64,000 nucleotides of DNA from Lepas anatifera. Lineage: Eukaryota > Arthropoda > Thecostraca > Lepadidae. The notes beneath the pieces are model-generated. The model searched no databases. It had not been told where the DNA came from and was given only the letters and a program-made list of their open reading frames with translations. This document shows, piece by piece, positions 21,354 to 33,195 of this stretch; positions within the stretch are counted from its first letter, which is position 1, and each line of letters begins with the position of its first letter. The stretch covers positions 1,178,001 to 1,242,000 of the forward strand of contig JAOTON010000975.1 in NCBI GenBank assembly GCA_034440635.1. The letters are read 5' to 3'. The translations under genes and the position numbers were made by a program.

Positions 21354-22969
21354 CGACAGGGGCACTGCTGCCGTATTGGTGAGACTACCCGCTTTCGACG
21401 ATCTGTGCTTTACGACAGATTGAGACGAAACATTTACCTACTTGACGCTGGTGCGGAGATTTTGGAAAGTTTGATCTCGGACTTTAATGGGCATGTGTCT
21501 CGCAGGATTGACTTTCCTGCTGTAACATGTTTAGCGGATAAGTGTTTACGATGCGAATGCATGAGATGTTTAGCTAGCTGAGGTGTTGGCTTACGATCCC
21601 GGACCTAATATTTTGGCATTCTGTGTGGGTCGGGTCCTTGATTTGAGCCATCACGACTTTATGAGCCCATTTCATGATGGCTGAGATCAACAAGGTAATA
21701 TCATTGAGTGGGCTTACCAAAATGGCTTTCCAAATTCTAGAGAATATTTCGTAATGCCAACAGTTTGGGATCCAAGTTTGACAAAACTAACCCTGAACCC
21801 TTGCTGGTATTGATTAAACTTGACAGTAAATGAAAAGTTTGCACCAGGATTGGATTGTTGTTTTTACCATGTGTGTTTCGTCGCTGTTGTGAAGAGTGTG
21901 GTTGAGCATAGGGTGGCTGAATTCTATCCGACCTTGGTGCCATTACTGAATGACGCCCTTTTAAGAATAGACGGTGTTGATAAATTTATTGCATTTTTGG
22001 GATTGCAAAGACAGGCAGAAATGCCAGAGCGAATTAGCGTAGAAGCGAAACCAGGATGGTAAACAAAACTAGAAAAGATAATCCAACTGAAGTTAAATGC
22101 TTGCTATAAGATGATGCTTTGGGGATTTTGACGTCTAGTTTTCGGACTTGCGGATACTCATCGCGATTATCACTCATACTCATTGCGACGACACTTTAAA
22201 ACCCCCCCCTTTTGTGGGGAAGGGGGAAAAAAAAAAAAATCAAAATCGGTGGAGTGCCCGTACAGTTGTTGCGCTTAACTTGCACCATATCAATAATCGG
22301 GACAGCATATTTTAAGACCTGCTTGGGTTCTCAACATAGGGAATAGGGGTTCTCATATCTAGATGTGATGCGCTTCTTTGTTCTAAGGTGAAACATATTT
22401 CACTTTCAGGATAATCCAAAAAGTTCTCAGCCATCTTGAGAATATTCTGTGAATACCCTCTACGGCTTTCAGTTTTTAAGAACGCGAATCCATATTTCAA
22501 GAAGTAATAGATTATCGAAATTTTCTTCCTGCGTCTAATCCGAGAACGACTACATTTATTCTTGAAGACGGTATTGAGATTCTTTCATAAGGCGCTTAAA
22601 GGAGATACTCCGCAAGCTTCACGTACATACATTGTCCGCTTATTCATGGCACTTAGTAAATATTTAACGAGCTTCACTGTCGTGGGGCTAAAAATAAGAC
22701 CGCGTGTTTTGGTATCAGACAAATTGTTAATTACTTATAGATAACCTGACAATTCACGTGGAATTGTAGCTGAAAAAAGGGCATACGTAACAATGACTTC
22801 TCAAAGAATGGCCAGCACAGCAAGTGAAACTGGTGCGGTGAGGCATGGAAAATAACGCCCAATTTAATAGATGTTTAAGCAAATATCTATTGACTAAAGA
22901 ATGTAGTTGTTCCCCCTCCTTCCCCAGGAAATAAGAATAGCCGCTCCCCTATCAAATTTAGCGCCCCCT
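21354..22969. other. GPCR 3' flank, otherwise unassigned
   Basis: Probable 3' UTR of the spliced receptor at first, then no recognised gene. A C-run plus A-run (22201-22240) may be a small retro-tail or a homopolymer problem. Confidence 0.35.
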
Positions 22970-23092
22970 GACTAATTCTGGTCCCCACCGGATAGGCGTT
23001 GCCGCTAAAAATTGGCGTCCCCTGGTCTGAATGACGTTCCGAACCTGTGCCTCTCCCCTGATCGGCACTCCCAAGATCTGCCTATGGATGGG
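22970..23092 (+). repeat. Dispersed GC-rich repeat, second copy
   Basis: Matches the fragment at 1-108: repeated GGCGT/TCCCC blocks, then GATCGGCACTCCCAAGATC and CTGCCTATG. No other gene-like content is seen to 23440 apart from T-runs. Confidence 0.45.
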
Positions 23093-23444
23093 TGGACAAA
23101 ATCCAGCCCCCCCCAACCCGGCCCCTGGCAGGAATACTTAAGTATATATAAACTGTAAGTCACCAGTCGATCACGTTGCCGTTCTCAAAGCGCGACTCTT
23201 TTTTGCAGTTTTTTTCTTCAGAAAGACTTAATGTTTTTTTTGCAATTTTTCCAGGACTCCATCCTAACTTTTTGCCTAGGTCCACCTCAAAGAGTACCTA
23301 TGCAGTATCAGTGTTCTACAACGATGCAAATATTTCTCAAGTCTAGTTCCTTCAGAGCCAAGTGGGGAGATTTTGCTAGAATACTGCATACAGACTAGAA
23401 AGACTGCACAAGCCAAACAACATAAGCCCCACCTGTATGCACGC

Positions 23445-24630
23445 ACGTATACATACACACACACACACACACGCACACGCACACGCACGCACGCCACACA
23501 CGCACACGCACACGCACACGCACCCGCTCACGCTCCGCACGCACGCCACACACGCCGCTCATACACACGCACACACACACACACACGCACACACACACAC
23601 AAACGCACGCTCACACACACACACGCACGCTCACACACACGCACGCACGCTCACACACACGCACGCACGCACGCACGCTCACACACACGCACGCACGCAC
23701 GCACGCTCACACACACGCACGCACGCACGCACGCACGCACGCTCACACACACGCACGCACGCACGCACGCTCACACACACGCACGCACGCACGCTCACAC
23801 AAACACGCACGCACGCACGCACACACGCACGCACGCACGCTCACACACGCACGCACACGCTCACACACGCACGCTCACACACACGCACGCTCACACACAC
23901 ACGCACGCTACACACACACGCACGCACGCTCACACACACGCACGCACGCACGCTACCACACACGCACGCACGCTCACACACGCACACGCACGCTCACGCA
24001 CACGCACACGCACGCTCACACACGCACGCTCACACACGCACACACACACACGCACACACACGCACGCTCACACACACGATGCACGCTCACACACACGCAC
24101 GCTCACACACACGCACGCACGCACGCACGCTCACACACACGCACGCACGCACGCACGCACGCACGCTCACACACACGCACGCACGCACGCACGCTCACAC
24201 ACACGCACGCACGTCACGCACGCTCACAACACGCACGCACGCACGCACACGCACGCACGCACGCACGCACGCACGCTCACACACACGCACGCACACACGC
24301 TCACACACGCACGCTCACACACACACGCACGCTCACACACACACGCACGCTCCACACACACGCACGCACGCTCCACACACGCACGCACGCACGCCACACA
24401 CACGCACGCACGCTCACACACGCACACGCACGCTCACGCACACGCACACGCACGCTCACACACACGCACGCCACACACGCACACACACACACGCCACACA
24501 CGCACGCTCACACACACGAATGCACGCTCACACACACGCACGCTCACACACACGCACGCACGCTCACACACGCACGCACGCACGCACGCTCACACACACG
24601 CACGCACGCACGCACGCACGCTCACACACA

Positions 24631-24661
<31 letters not shown>

Positions 24662-24750
24662 TCACACACACGCACGCACGCACGCACGCCACACACACGC
24701 ACGCACGCACGCTCACACACACACGCACGCACGCACGCCACACACGCGCG
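23445..24750. repeat. 1.3 kb AC/GC microsatellite
   Basis: Near-pure CACA and CGCA tetramers with an interspersed CTCACACACA unit (CGCACGCTCACACACA). Because no stop codon can form in two of the frames, long Thr/His/Ala/Arg frames appear; these are not genes. The order CGCACG-n, CTCACACA repeats with a unit of roughly 24-40 bases, and the halves 23830-24090 and 24290-24530 look like a larger duplication. Confidence 0.97.
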
Positions 24751-24779
24751 CATTCAGGGATTAAGGTGCTGCTAATGTG

Positions 24780-26265
24780 ATGATCTCGTTAGAGGTAGAG
24801 GTTAAAAGGTGAATTTAGTTAGGATAGTGGTCAGTGGTAGTTAGGTGAATTAGTTAGTTAAATAGTATTCGGATGTAGGCAGTGCTGAAGCTGGTGGGCT
24901 TAAGGAATGTAGTCGTGGCACGTGATGTGTTGAGAACATGTTTTTGTATGTAATACACTAAGTTCGTACCTTAAAAAAATTCACAAGTCGGTAGCCACAT
25001 TTAATTAAATATCTAGGTACCATACGTGACAGTTGTTAACAATTAAAAATTCGCGAGTGGCGGGCCCCTCCCCAAACTGCGGGCCCTCAGTCTTGAATTC
25101 GACCCCTCCTTGAAGAGATCCTTGATCCGCCTCTGAACGTATCAGCGTTTCTATTTATCTTAAGCGCGAGGATCGTGCCTTAGTGTATCTATGCGTGCCT
25201 CTTTATCATAAGCCCGACGATGGCATAATAAACTAAATGAAACATTATCACTTTCTGGTGCATCTGCAGGGTGGGGTTTAAAAAGGTGTCTCTAGAAATA
25301 GCGGATCAGTAATTCATTCCTGTTTTGTCCACCTCCAACCTATTTCCGCTTTCAGCACCCTCCACTCCCATCCAGTCAAGTAAATTTTGGTTAGTTCTCT
25401 CCCTGCGGCCCCTCTTTTCTACAATAACCCGGCAGTGTTCTACTGGAAGAAGACAAGTTCATACGCAAGACCATGGCTCCTTGGTGCGTACTCGTTAGCT
25501 CAGCTTACTGGCAATGGCGGCATGAAGACCGCTGCTCGAGCGGGAGAGCGACCCAGTTTTCACCCATTTGGGGTGATTTTCTTAAAATTATTGATCATTT
25601 TGACTGGGTTCCCCCTCCCGATGCTTTTCCTAGATCCCCTTACACTGTTGTGCTCCCTCAAACAGGCTGCACTGCCGCCTTTTCCAGCAATAGCCGACTG
25701 GCCCAGTCGGCGATTCACGCTGGGTAACAATGGGGGGCTGACTACCGTACTTAGGAGGATAAATGATGCCAATAAAACCAATGCGTGAGGCCACGTTACG
25801 TCTGTGCAGAAAAATGGCCGGAATTCTATATGTCTGCGCGGCCGTCCATTGAACAACTGCGCTGCACAGGAACAGCGGTGGTCGTGCATGGCAGCAAGCT
25901 AAACCCTAACTAGAAATCGTTCCAGCTTAAACAAATCACATTGTGCAATGCGTGCCTATTTGGCGGGCTTCATTGGTAGGGAAAAGAAAATTTCGACTCA
26001 ATTTGGCCCCAGCTTTGACCCTGGTTTTGTTCCAGACATCTTTGACGTCTTTTTGCAAGAGGCAGACCCACTTCACCTCCTTCGATTCCCCTTCAGAAAG
26101 TGAAAAGCAGCAAAGGCGTCCGTCGTGATATTTCGCCCTTCTCTCTGCGCGGTGGAATATTTTAAGCAGGCCAGTCACAAAACCATCAGGCGTCACTCAC
26201 TAGCACAAAAGAATCCTGGGGGCCATCCTGGGATCTAGGGTGGTCTCTTTCATATACATTGGATA
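24780..26265. other. Unassigned, one MITE end
   Basis: A GATCCGCCTCTGAA end near 25122-25135 looks like the right terminus of a hAT-type MITE, whose left end may be the GTGGCGGGCCCC at about 25055. A 133-codon frame (25387-25788) has no domain. Confidence 0.3.
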
Positions 26266-26415
26266 CAATGGCGGATAAAAGGGGGATAGGGGGTCGAACT
26301 CCCTCCAAAAGTCGGTGTCTATAGTTAATGCATAACCAAAGGCTGTTCCGAGGCAGTGGCGGGAGAGGTTTTATTCCCCTAGCCCAGCAGAAATTTCATC
26401 CTGGAGCCGCCATTG
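26266..26415. mobile_element. Small hAT-like MITE
   Basis: 150 bp with inverted ends CAATGGCGGATAAA and, inversely, CAATGGCGGCTCCAGGATG. The flanks ATTGGATA and CCTGGATA match at six of eight bases, consistent with a decayed 8-bp duplication. Confidence 0.55.
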
Positions 26416-26465
26416 CCTGGATAAATGTGCAACTTCAGCACGCTGTGTTTATGTACCAATCACAG

Positions 26466-26538
26466 GAATGGACTTGTCGACTCGTATAAACTGGAGTCTG
26501 CATTCGGGACTCAGTTGCACGAGTCGACAAGTCCGTTC
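26466..26538. repeat. Hairpin with 20-bp stem
   Basis: Arms 26466-26485 and 26519-26538 pair over 20 positions with one mismatch, around a 33-base loop. The stem core is GGACTTGTCGACTCGT. It lies just after the MITE and belongs to no recognised element. Confidence 0.8.
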
Positions 26539-27041
26539 TGGGGCCGGTGCGTAAAAAGAGCGCTGAAGCTGTTCGTGTATTCGGGGTACACACCACTGCA
26601 AGTTTGGAGGGAGATGGTCGTGAATAAAAACCAGCGGGTCCCGTGATACTATCACATATCAGCTGGATATGCCCTGATATGCCCTGATATCAGCTGGAAA
26701 TGTCGCACTGCGCGCGAGGAGACTCCGTGCTGCAAGTTCATTAGGCCCTTCCACAAATTTTGCACCGCGTGTATTTTGTCATTGTTACTCCCCATCTCCG
26801 GTGAAACGCTTCGTAACGCTCAGGCATTTCCCCTCAGAAATTGGTTAACGGGGGTCAAGACCCCTGAAAGAAAGAACGGAGGATTTCCGAAATAGTTGAA
26901 ATTCTGAAATAAGGCGAATCCAGGATTTGGAGAGAGCGCCATTTGCACCAGGAATGATAATTATAAACACGCCAGGGGAGGGGTCCTAAAGTAGCCCTGA
27001 GATCGCAAAAGCAAGAGGGTTATAAAAACATCGGTTTTTAT

Positions 27042-28062
27042 CCTTCGCCCCACCGGGGCCATCGATGGCCTCTCCCTAAGGTTTTTTTCGGGATAGCAGA
27101 AAAAGACGAAACGCAGGACCACAGTTTAGGACTCTATCTCTCACCCCATCATTTTCACACCATCCCTGAAATTCTTTACCCCGGGTCACCCAAAGTCAGG
27201 TCACCAGGCGAGGTCAACAAAGGTCACCTCACTTCAAATTTTGAGCTCTATAAGAGCTACGTTTCTCAGTCGATTGATTTGAAACTGCCTACAGTTCATG
27301 GCCCCGCCAGTGTCTACAAGGTGTATAACTGGGATTTTTCGATTTCGTGACCTAAGGTCAGGTCACAAGGTGACCTCTCCCGTTGAAAAAGCATGAAAAA
27401 GCTGTCTTATGATCTAAAAGCCACAAGAACGATTGCAAATGCTCGGCTTGCTCAGAAAAAGTTCTTGGACACCCTTTTACGGATCCCAGGGGTCATATTT
27501 TCCCTTTGACCTCTCCAAGGTCATCCAAGGTCACCGGGTCAAAAACAGTATTTTGGCAATGACTTTTAAACTAATTAAGCCAGAGCGTTGAATCAAACAC
27601 CATCGTGTATGTCTCATCACTAGCTTTCATTTGATATACAGCAAGGTCACTTTATGACCTTTGATGACCTCAGGTCATATGAGGTCACGAGGTGACCTCT
27701 GGAGGTCAAAACAGTGGCGAGAGGTCATTAAGTTTCCACATAGCGGAGAAAGGTCTGACATTTTCCTATCCAATTTAGTTTACCGGATCTCAATAGCTCT
27801 AATAGTATAAAGCTATGCCCAGTTTTCTTAAGCATTGCATATTTGAGTGAAAATAGCCTATCGTGACCTAACTTGACCTCTGGAGGTCAAACCATTAACC
27901 TGAGCGCTTAAACGTGTGATAGTAATTTCTTGCTAAATTCACGCGAGCTTTCTAATGCACTTTGCAGATTTGCGCTAACCCCCATATTTTCGGAGTTAGA
28001 TGGGGGACCATCGATGCCCCCGGTGGGGCAAAGGTGGCGCCGGGCTTCCGGTGGGGCGCGGG
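27042..28062 (+). mobile_element. AGGTCA-rich TTAA element, direct copy of 7188-8173
   Basis: It begins at a decayed site (TTTA) with TCCTTCGCCCCACCGGGG and CCATCGATGG, and ends with CCATCGATG, GGTGGGGCAAAGGTGGCGCC and GGTGGGGCGCGGG at TTAA 28063-28066. The whole length aligns with 7188-8173, including GAGCTCTATAAGAGCTAC and TTTTCGGAGTTAGA. TGACCT/AGGTCA hexamers are dense at 27185-27240, 27350-27375, 27505-27540 and 27650-27720. Confidence 0.78.
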
Positions 28063-28066
28063 TTAA

Positions 28067-28463
28067 GGATGTGTCAGGGCGCTTTTAATCTACATTATAG
28101 CTAAGTTTCATTGACCTAGTTCAATATATATATATATATAAGGTCAAACAAGGTCGTAAAGGTCAAAGCTGGGCTGTGCTGGAGACCTATTGAAAAATCC
28201 ACGCGATTATGCGGAAAAACGCCGGAAATGCATCAAAAGCGGACTAAGGCCATTGAGGGACGGAACCCGATTAGATGGTTTAATTACGTCATCACTTGGT
28301 CTAAAGGGCACGCATTGACCGATTTAAAACAATTATTTTACCAATAGACTAGCCAATAAATTCTATCAAATGTAATTAATATGGATTTTCCCGCAGAGAA
28401 TGGCTCTTTGGCCACATTGGAAAAATTGGTGAGGGACATTTTAGGACTCCTTCCACTGTGCGT
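28067..28463 (-). mobile_element. TTAA-type element, partial, inverted
   Basis: Read on the minus strand it follows 3290-4060: TTGGCCACAT, CAATG and TTTTCCG near the left module, then the TTCCGGCG and TGACCT text. A short TA run (about 28124-28141) interrupts it. It lacks the terminal module beside the TTAA at 28063 and meets the next element at a decayed site (GCTA, 28464-28467). Confidence 0.55.
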
Positions 28464-28467
28464 GCTA

Positions 28468-28975
28468 CACCCGCCCTGGTGGGCCCCTGAGCCACCTTTG
28501 CCCTGGTGAGGGAGGTTTTGAACACCCCCTTGAAATCGGATCCTATGTAAGATAGCGAAAAACGCGAATGCTGTTGGATAGGCCATAAAAATAATAAAGA
28601 AGCTACATCGGCCACTTTTTTGGCTTACGACAATATTGAGGCCATGACGGGTCAAAGAAGGTGGCATGTTAGGGAAGAGTTTCCAGGCTCTAGCGTCTGA
28701 CAGAGTGAAGTTAGAATCATTTTTAGGCACTATTTGCTTCCTCTCATTACGGCGAATCGAATGATGCATAATATGACTATACTTTGTCAAAACATAAGAA
28801 ATGACCTAAAAAACGTCAGGTCAAAGCCACTATCCAGCCTTAGTCAATATGTATATCAATCGACTTGCAATAGCAATCCAAACGTAATGGTATCAAAATA
28901 AAAGCTTTCTCGTCGTTTTCTGCAAATTTATCGACCAATCAGAGGTCACAGGTCCAAACTTGCAACATGAACATA
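28468..28975 (+). mobile_element. TTAA-type element, right-truncated
   Basis: The left end CACCCGCCCTGGTGGGCC plus GAGCCACCTTTGCCCTGGTG mirrors the left end at 5248. The interior follows 5740-5930 (GAATGAT.CATAATAT, TATATCA.T.GACTTGCA, AAAATAAAAG). It stops where the inverted element 28977-29868 begins. Confidence 0.55.
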
Positions 28976-28976
28976 T

Positions 28977-29868
28977 CCCGCGCCCCACCGGGAGTCCGGC
29001 GCCACGTTCGCCCCACCGGGGCCATCGATGACCCCCTCTACTCCGAAATGGTGACGTTTGTCGGTGATAGGTTTTGTGATGTTTGCCCGGGGGTCTGCTT
29101 CAAAAATGTGGCTCTCATGCCATTAGAGCTATTGCAATCTGGTAAAGTACATTGGACAGGAAAATGACAGAAATTTTTCTCCTATGTGGAACATAACGAA
29201 CTTCCGCAAGTTTTGACCTGCAGAGGTCACCTCGTAACCTAATATAATCTGACGTCACGAAAGTTCAGAACGTGGCCTTGCCTTCATCAAACGAAAGCCA
29301 GTGACGAGACATACAAAATTACGTTTATTTAACCGCTCTAGCTTAATAAGGTCAAAGGTTTATCGTCAAAATACTGTTTTTGACCCCTGGTGACCTGTAA
29401 TGACCTCAGATAGGTCAAAGAGCAAATATCGCCCCTGGGATCCGTGATAGGGTGTCCATGAACGCTTTTCTGAGCAATATGGTCATTTTCAATCATTTTT
29501 GTGACTTTCAGATCATAAAAATGTTTTCCCCATGTTTTTTCAATGGGAGAGGTCACCTCGTGACTCGACCTCAGGTCACGAAATCAAAGGAATCTCGGAT
29601 AGTAATTTTGTAGACTCTGGAGGGGTCCTAAAGTGTAGGAAGTTTCAAATCAATTGGCTTAGAAATGTAGCTTTTATAGAGCTCAGAAGTTGAAATGAGT
29701 TGAAATGAGGTGATCTTGGTTGATCTCGCCTGGTGATCTAGCCTTGTGTGACCCGGGGTAAAATATTCAGGGATGGTGGGAAAAATGAAGGGATGAGAGA
29801 TAGAGCCCTTAACCGCGGTGCTGCACCTCGTGAGTGTTCTGCTATCTCGAAAACCTTAGGGGCAAGAC
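28977..29868 (-). mobile_element. AGGTCA-rich TTAA element, inverted third copy
   Basis: On the minus strand it matches 7188-8173 from its right end (GCGCCCCACCGGGAG, GCCCCACCGGGGCCATCGATG) to within about 20 bases of the left terminus. There it runs abruptly into the G-run and A-rich stretch at 29869, exactly where the hairpin-prone GC-rich end should be. Confidence 0.75.
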
Positions 29869-29889
29869 AGACCCCCGGGGGGGGGGGGG

Positions 29890-29935
<46 letters not shown>

Positions 29936-30349
29936 AAAGAATAATAAAAAAAAAAAAAAAAAAAAATTTTTTTCCCCTTTTTTCTTTTTTTTATTAAAAT
30001 AAAAAAATAAATAATTAAAAATAACCCTACATAAATATTTTTTTATAAAATAAAATAATATTTAATATTATTTAGAAATAAAAAAAAATATATAATTTTA
30101 AAAAAATAAAAATAAAAAAATTTAATAAATATATTACTTATAACATATTTAAGGTTTTTGAAAAATAAAAAAAATTCACTTCTATTTGTCCAAACCTTAA
30201 AAAATAAAAAATTAATAATGTTATTATAAAAAAAAAAAAAAAAAAAAAATGAGGAAAGGACCCCGGCCCCCCCCGCCCCCCCGCCCCCCCCCCCCTCAAA
30301 CACTCAAAAAACCAAAAAACCCAAAAAACACCCCAGACGAGGGAAAGAG

Positions 30350-30387
<38 letters not shown>

Positions 30388-30928
30388 AAAAGGGGGAGGA
30401 AAAGAAGAAAAGAAACAAAAAACCAGCGGGAAAAGGGAGGGGGGGGCCATATAAAGGAAACAAGACACAAGAGAGAAAAAAAAGAAAAAAGAAAAAAAAA
30501 AACAAAAAAAAAAAAAAAAAAAAAAAAACCACCCCCCCCACCCAAACCCAGGAATAAAAAAAAAAAAAGGAAAAAGGAGGAAAAAAAAAACCCTCCGGAA
30601 AATTCTTAAAAAACCCCCTAAAAACCTTTGAGAAAAAAAAAGGAAAAAAAGAAAAGGGGGGGAAATAAAAAAAAAAAAAATAAAAAAAAAAAAAAATAAA
30701 AAAAAAAAATTTAAAAAAATTTAAAATAAAATTAAAAAAATTTCTTTTTTTTTTTTTTTTTACAATCAAACAAAACCTTTAAAAAAAAAAAAAAAAACTA
30801 TAAAAAAATTAAAATACTAAAATCCCAATTATTAAAAAAAATAATAAAAATTAAATAAAAAAATTTTTATTTTTTTTTTTTTAATTTTTTTTAAATTAAA
30901 TTAAAAAAAAAATAAAAAAATTAATTTT

Positions 30929-30994
<66 letters not shown>

Positions 30995-31109
30995 AAAAAA
31001 AAAAAAAAAACATAAATTAAAAAAAAAAAATAAAAAAAAAAAAAATAAAAATAAAATAATTAAATAAAAATTAAAAAATTAATTTAATTTTATTTTTTAT
31101 TTTTTTTTA
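29869..31109. other. A-rich low-complexity stretch, likely assembly error
   Basis: About 1.24 kb made almost only of A-runs with shorter T-, C- and G-runs, opening with 13 or so G. It starts inside a known element end (29868) and stops inside the hAT copy (31110, equal to copy-1 position 1247), so about 146 bases of the hAT's left end are missing. Both sharp edges fall within repeats. Frames here are meaningless. Confidence 0.75.
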
Positions 31110-32389
31110 GACAAGGTTCAAGCACTAAACCATTATAGCATGGAAGTAGTAAACTGTGTTTTCATTTTTTAGATCATGTTTATGTTTTTGGAAGGAAAAT
31201 TTCCAATTATGGATCATTGTTTCCAGTATTGGGATCATAACTATTATTGGCAACTCTGACCGCAGTTTCCCTCAATGACATGTGTTTCCCTTTTGAAGAA
31301 GTTTCCATTTTTGGAATGAGTGTTTCCAATTATGGTACATTTCACCATGATTAAATGTAGCAATTATCATGAAAATAATGATTATTGGGAACATATCTAT
31401 TAATGGGAATGTACACACAATTGGGAAACCTAATCACAGCTACCCCCCCACTAAACTTCTATCTCACATATCAACAAAAGGTGACAAATATGTCAATGTT
31501 AACATAGGATTTGGATCTACCTAAAAATTTTGGTAAAGTGTACCTTAGATACCATTTTTATAAATATATCAAATGCTTAAAATTTGCCTCCAACCCACGA
31601 TTATCACCTGCCCGGTCATTTTTCTTGCAGTAAAAACTCTGAGGCAACTAGCCTGCATAGATGTAAAATTATGTCTATTGGCCTAATAGGTACAGAGGTA
31701 TTGGAATTCACATACCAAAGAAAGATTCAGTGTAGTCAAAATCCTGCTTTAACTCCATGCAGTTCAGGTCCTGTGTGTTGCTTACTACCACTGGTAGTAA
31801 GCAACACACCCTCAACCAGCGTTTTTCGAAGTCTCTTTCTTTCTGAGATTTGCTGGGATTTTCTGAGATGAGAAGGAAGTCTACTAGGCCCCTCCAGTGC
31901 ACGTTAGTGCCACCGCCAGGCCCCTCTTCGGTGTGGGTGTTAACACTTTGTGGAGAACTGCATTGGCACACATTTCCTATCTGTACAATATTGATATGAT
32001 AATTTGATCATGAAATCTCACCTGAATCCCTGTTGTCGACAGCCTGTTGCTGGCGCCAACTCTCCCATCTTCCTCCAGCTCAAAATCAATCTAACCAATC
32101 TAGGGCACAAGCTAAGACACAAGCAAGCCAAGGAATGAAAAACCAAGTTTGATATGTGAAAGTGCATCAGTCTAACAGTAGCCAACATTCATCTTGGATT
32201 AGCCATGGGCAGCAATATTTATTCTAGCTAGTTGTAGCCTGCACTTATCTCAGATACACCTAATAAATATACCCTCAAAATAAGTGGCTTCCCACCTGTT
32301 TGAATTGTTTGGCAGGCTCTACATCACATAAAAATTCCGAACTTGTCTTGTCGCTGTTGCGCAGTTTAAGTAGAATTGCTGCCCAGCTA

Positions 32390-33195
32390 CAGGGTGTTTC
32401 AGAAAGAATGATATTTTTAAATGTTCAGTAAAATACTAGAAATCCTTCAAATCAGTCCACAAAACGCTCATTTTAATGGTAAATTGTAGGACATTTTTTT
32501 ATAAACATGTTCCATTTGAATCAAATATTTTCCCCCGTCATAAATGTACTCAGAAAAGGATGCAAGGAATATGACATATGCCCGAAAATACTTGAGAACA
32601 CGGAACTGGCAACACTCTAAAAAGGCTTTCCCACACAAGAATGGCACGTGAGCATGCACATCAAACGCACAAGTTTTAGTAACATTACAAGTTTAAAGCT
32701 TTCGGCTCAAGCTCCATATGGCTCATTGGCTTACCTTCCATATGAATGACTGGATGCGGCGGGCACAGCGCAAAATATCTCACTGTTCACCACAGAACAA
32801 GGGACATGAACCAATTGGGGACTGCTTGCTTGGACCCAAGCTTTCCTAAGCTTGAGAGGTGTGTTTTTTATAATTGATTTCAGAGGTAATGCGCGTGTGG
32901 ACCGTGATGTACCACAGTGACGATATAATGTTTGCGGTGCCATTGGCGTGATACTTGTCACATGATACGCGCGTGATTTCTACTAAAATTTTTGATGAAG
33001 GCAGAATAGACAGTATTTTCTACTCATTTTGAAGACTGTTTTGAACTAGCAAAAATGAAAAACAGCTATCAAAATACGAAAAATCGTAAATGTCCCAAAA
33101 TTCGCTTTCGATTGATATGTAAATCATACCACAAAAACCTATTTATAGCCGCATTATGACAAATTCAAAAATATCATTCATTATGAAACACCCTG
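32390..33195. mobile_element. Tc1/mariner-like element, non-autonomous
   Basis: 806 bp with inverted ends CAGGGTGTTTCA and a continuing GAATGATATTTTT match (about 26 of 29 bases agree), between TA (32388-32389) and TA (33196-33197). Copy 1 of the host hAT has a single TA at the same place (GCCCAGCTATGTTT near 2524), a true empty site. TA duplication and CAGGGTGT ends fit the Tc1/mariner group. No transposase frame is present. Confidence 0.88.

Noticed and set aside
23373..24780. Two overlapping frames of about 450 codons made of Thr, His, Ala and Arg
   Set aside because: They are a by-product of the AC/GC microsatellite, which cannot form stops in these frames.
25387..25889. A 133-codon frame on + and a 109-codon frame on -
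   Set aside because: No recognisable domain; composition resembles non-coding sequence and MITE-like text lies nearby.
29748..30769. Lys-, Phe- or Pro-rich frames on both strands
   Set aside because: They lie in the A-rich stretch that looks like a consensus failure.
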